Assembly (NCBI GenBank): GCA_902772685.1
Contig: CACYBO010000075.1
Coordinates: 1 to 8,973, forward strand
Direction: 5' to 3'
DNA length: 8,973 bases
Origin: an uncultured Eubacteriales bacterium
GTDB lineage: Bacteria; Bacillota; Clostridia; Peptostreptococcales; Anaerovoracaceae
Shown piece by piece: positions 7,637-8,973 of this stretch. The notes beneath the pieces were generated by a model that was given only the letters and a program-made list of their open reading frames with translations, was not told where the DNA came from and made no database searches. A program made the position numbers and the translations under genes. The number at the start of each line of letters is the position of its first letter. The first letter of the stretch is position 1.

Positions 7637-7654
7637 CTGTTAATTCTTTAACAA
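7637..7654. promoter_or_regulatory. Rex-like operator, distal copy
   Basis: CTGTTAA, four bases, then TTAACAA: this matches the clostridial Rex consensus TTGTTAA-N4-TTAACAA at 13 of 14 defined positions with exact spacing. It begins four bases after the antiporter stop codon and lies over 100 bases upstream of the first promoter of the iron-sulfur gene. It could be an auxiliary site or chance in AT-rich DNA. Confidence 0.35.
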
Positions 7655-7660
7655 ACAAGC

Positions 7661-7705
7661 GGCGGTCAATTAGTCATAACTAATAGGCCGCCTTTCATTA
7701 TTTTG
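7661..7705 (+). terminator. Rho-independent terminator of the ATPase-like/antiporter operon
   Basis: Arms 7661-7674 and 7679-7692 pair over 14 positions, with one A-A mismatch and one G-U pair, around the loop CATA. A T-rich tract follows (TTTCATTATTTT). It starts 29 bases after the antiporter stop codon. Confidence 0.85.
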
Positions 7706-7761
7706 TTAAAATCAACGTGTTTTGGATGAAAAAAAGAACAATACAAAATGGCGCAAATGGC

Positions 7762-7789
7762 TTGACTTCAATGGTTATAATGATACAAT
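7762..7789 (+). promoter_or_regulatory. Distal promoter P1 of the polyferredoxin gene
   Basis: TTGACT (7762-7767), a 16-base spacer and TACAAT (7784-7789). A TG at 7781-7782 makes it an extended -10. Transcription would start near 7796, giving a leader of about 125 bases. The TATAAT at 7776-7781 is only eight bases from this -35 and is not its partner. Confidence 0.6.
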
Positions 7790-7795
7790 GAACAA

Positions 7796-7849
7796 AGCGC
7801 AAGGAATTGTCGGAAATTGTTATTTATTTAACAAACCGATGTCGGCGCT
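7796..7849 (+). other. Interrupted hairpin in the P1 leader
   Basis: Three nested pairings are visible: AGCGC (7796-7800) with GCGCT (7845-7849), TCGG (7810-7813) with CCGA (7836-7839), and TTGTTA (7817-7822) with TAACAA (7829-7834) around a six-base loop. The outer arm begins at the predicted P1 start. No T tract follows, so it is not a terminator. The inner arms coincide with the Rex-like operator, so the structure may only reflect that palindrome. Confidence 0.35.
7817..7834. promoter_or_regulatory. Rex-like operator overlapping promoter P2
   Basis: The 18-base sequence is TTGTTAT, four bases, TTAACAA. It matches the clostridial Rex consensus TTGTTAA-N4-TTAACAA at 13 of 14 defined positions. 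The right half (7828-7834) covers the -35 of P2, the usual place for a repressor, and the site lies just downstream of the P1 start. Rex releases DNA when NADH is high, which fits control of an electron-carrier gene. Assignment rests on sequence match and position only. Confidence 0.6.
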
Positions 7850-7856
7850 ATATAAT
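7828..7856 (+). promoter_or_regulatory. Proximal promoter P2 of the polyferredoxin gene
   Basis: TTAACA (7828-7833), exactly 17 bases, then TATAAT (7851-7856), a near-consensus SigA promoter. Transcription would start near 7863, giving a leader of about 58 bases that ends in GTGGAGG (7906-7912) before the ATG at 7921. Confidence 0.65.
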
Positions 7857-7866
7857 TTGTTCTTAC

Positions 7867-7883
7867 ATGTATACAAAATACAT
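7867..7883. repeat. Perfect 6-base inverted repeat just after the P2 start
   Basis: ATGTAT (7867-7872) and ATACAT (7878-7883) flank five bases. It lies about +5 to +21 relative to the predicted P2 start, where a second regulator could bind. The stem is too weak to matter in RNA. I do not recognise a specific regulator site. Confidence 0.3.
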
Positions 7884-7920
7884 CGATAAGTAACTGTTTC
7901 AATTAGTGGAGGATGTAATT

Positions 7921-8973
7921 ATGACAATGGAATCAGCTAAGCAGATTCTCGCGCTCCTGCCGGGCGTGGATTGCGGCGGATTCGGCGGATGTGGTTATCC
8001 TACTTGCCAGGCTTGTGCCGAGGCAATCGCAGAAGGCGGCCAGATAACGCTGTGTCCAGCAGCAGACAGTGAGGCAGTAGCCGGAATAGCTAAAATCCTG
8101 GGAGTAGAACCTGTTGAAGTAGAGCCTATGATCGCTCACATCAAATGTGCAGGATGCTCTTCAGGAAAGGAACGTTTCGCAGCCGGCTCATGTGAAAGCT
8201 GTGACGCAGCTAAATGTGCAGGTTTTGAAAAGGGTGAATGCCAGTACGGATGCATCGGACTCGGAACATGTATCGACAGATGCAAGTTCGACGCGATGAC
8301 TCTGGAAGACGGGGAAGTCATCATCGACAAAGAGAAGTGCTCCGGATGCGAAGCTTGTCTGAGCGGATGCATTCAGGAGATCATCGAGATGATTCCTGCA
8401 GATGCGACCAACTTTATCCCGTGTTCGTCAAAGGCTGACGAGAAAGAGACCCTTGAAGTTTGTGGATACGGATGCATCGGTTGCGGAGACTGCGCTCTGG
8501 CATGTCCAAAAGACGCAATCGAGATGGTATACGGCGATAAGATCGACGGCAGATTTGCCCGCATCGATTACAGCAAGTGCGACGGATGCATTACATGCGC
8601 TGTGAAGTGCAGAAAGAAGATCATCGTTGACACACTGCATGATCTGACGGAAGCCAAGGAAGGCGTTGCTCTCGTAAGATGCACAGGCGGCGGCGTTGGC
8701 CACAGCAAACTCGAAAAAGAAGGCTACGAGACATGTGCAGAGATCGTCAGCGCAAAGGTTGACCTGGACGGTCTGGATGTATGTGAATATGGATGTCTGG
8801 GATTCGGCGACTGCACAAAGGTCTGCAGATATGACGCCATCAAGGTTGAATTCGGCATCGCCAAGGTTGATCCGGATAAGTGCGTAGGCTGCGGAGACTG
8901 CTACAGAGCATGTCCGAAGGGCAAGATCCAGATGGTTCCATACATTGGAGTCAAGCAGGCGGCCTGCCAGTCA
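7921..8973 (+). CDS. Soluble RnfB-like polyferredoxin with duplicated core, 3' end outside the window
   Basis: The frame stays open for 351 residues to the window edge with no stop. It opens with a 4Fe-4S domain of the RnfB/PF04060 type (Cys18, 24, 29, 45; GCGYPTC). Next is a CxxC-x11-CxxC segment (Cys76, 79, 91, 94). Then come ferredoxin-type motifs: Cys107/111/117/121 with 140/143/146/150; Cys181/185/188/191/195 with 220/223/226/230; and Cys288/292/298/302 with 321/324/327/331. At least seven [4Fe-4S] clusters are predicted. RnfB itself has an N-terminal membrane helix and one ferredoxin core; here the anchor is absent and the core starts again after about residue 252. The likely role is cytosolic low-potential electron transfer (inference); the partners are unknown, and no other rnf gene is in the window. 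GTGGAGG at 7906-7912 supports the ATG at 7921; Met3 is the only near alternative. Two promoters and a Rex-like site lie upstream. Confidence 0.82.
   Translation, partial: MTMESAKQILALLPGVDCGGFGGCGYPTCQACAEAIAEGGQITLCPAADSEAVAGIAKILGVEPVEVEPMIAHIKCAGCSSGKERFAAGSCESCDAAKCAGFEKGECQYGCIGLGTCIDRCKFDAMTLEDGEVIIDKEKCSGCEACLSGCIQEIIEMIPADATNFIPCSSKADEKETLEVCGYGCIGCGDCALACPKDAIEMVYGDKIDGRFARIDYSKCDGCITCAVKCRKKIIVDTLHDLTEAKEGVALVRCTGGGVGHSKLEKEGYETCAEIVSAKVDLDGLDVCEYGCLGFGDCTKVCRYDAIKVEFGIAKVDPDKCVGCGDCYRACPKGKIQMVPYIGVKQAACQS
8140..8673 (+). repeat. Protein-level repeat unit 1 of the polyferredoxin core
   Basis: Residues about 74-251 form a complete RnfB-like core: a cysteine-bearing lead segment, two paired ferredoxin motifs, a CSS linker (Cys168), then two more motifs. 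Cys91, 107, 111, 117, 121, 140, 143, 146, 150 and 168 each recur exactly 181 residues later in unit 2. The repeat is visible in cysteine spacing and motif order; the DNA itself has diverged. Confidence 0.75.
8674..8973 (+). repeat. Protein-level repeat unit 2 of the polyferredoxin core, incomplete
   Basis: Residues about 252-351 restart the core: VRC aligns with IKC of unit 1, CEYGCLGFGDC with CQYGCIGLGTC, and CQS with CSS. Cys272, 288, 292, 298, 302, 321, 324, 327, 331 and 349 match unit 1 at offset 181. The window ends before the second half of the unit. The CxxC-x11-CxxC segment of unit 1 is not kept here. Confidence 0.75.

Noticed and set aside
7703..7716. Third Rex-like half site, TTGTTAA at 7703-7709
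   Set aside because: The left half is perfect, but the matching right half is missing at the correct spacing; the T tract of the terminator explains the sequence.
7666..7907. Nine-base direct repeat TCAATTAGT at 7666-7674 and 7899-7907
   Set aside because: One copy is part of the terminator stem and the other precedes the ribosome binding site; an AT-rich nine-base match in this span is likely chance.
7921..8973. Calling the last gene rnfB as part of an Rnf complex
   Set aside because: It has its own promoters after a terminator, no rnfC/D/G/E/A upstream, no membrane anchor, and a duplicated core; only family resemblance is supported.

Overview
The window looks like chromosomal DNA from a strictly anaerobic Gram-positive bacterium of the Clostridia (Bacillota). 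The signs are strong AGGAGG-type ribosome binding sites, SigA-like promoters, a lipobox-bearing secreted peptidase, a cysteine-rich polyferredoxin, and two operator-like sequences close to the clostridial Rex consensus. GC content is moderate. I see no rRNA, tRNA, CRISPR array, insertion sequence or phage gene. The assignment to Clostridia is inference from these traits.

Layout. A small membrane protein gene of the COG2426 type (89-565, minus strand) ends in a rho-independent terminator and seems to be transcribed as a leaderless mRNA. Divergent to it is a 751-residue lipoprotein with a PA domain and an M28 zinc-peptidase domain (677-2932), closed by a strong terminator (2973-3009). Next is mtnA (3072-4214), S-methyl-5-thioribose-1-phosphate isomerase, with an extended -10 promoter of its own. 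A consensus -35 in the last codons of mtnA and a -10 just after it drive a probable two-gene operon: a CpaE/TadZ-like P-loop protein whose two signature lysines are both cysteine (4263-5294), then, 31 bases on, a CPA2 cation:proton antiporter with two C-terminal RCK_C-like domains and a TTG start (5326-7632). A hairpin terminator (7661-7705) follows.

The last region is the most interesting. A 288-base intergenic stretch holds two tandem promoters and two 18-base sequences that each match the clostridial Rex operator at 13 of 14 defined positions; one of them covers the -35 of the proximal promoter. It leads into a cysteine-rich iron-sulfur protein (7921 to the window edge, incomplete). That protein resembles RnfB but has no membrane anchor, and its ferredoxin core is tandemly duplicated: ten cysteines recur at an exact offset of 181 residues. 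At least seven [4Fe-4S] clusters are predicted in the visible part. No other Rnf subunit lies in the window, so the protein may be a soluble multi-cluster electron carrier under NADH/NAD+ control.

The genes do not form one pathway. The two real links are the ATPase-like/antiporter operon and the redox-type regulatory region in front of the polyferredoxin.
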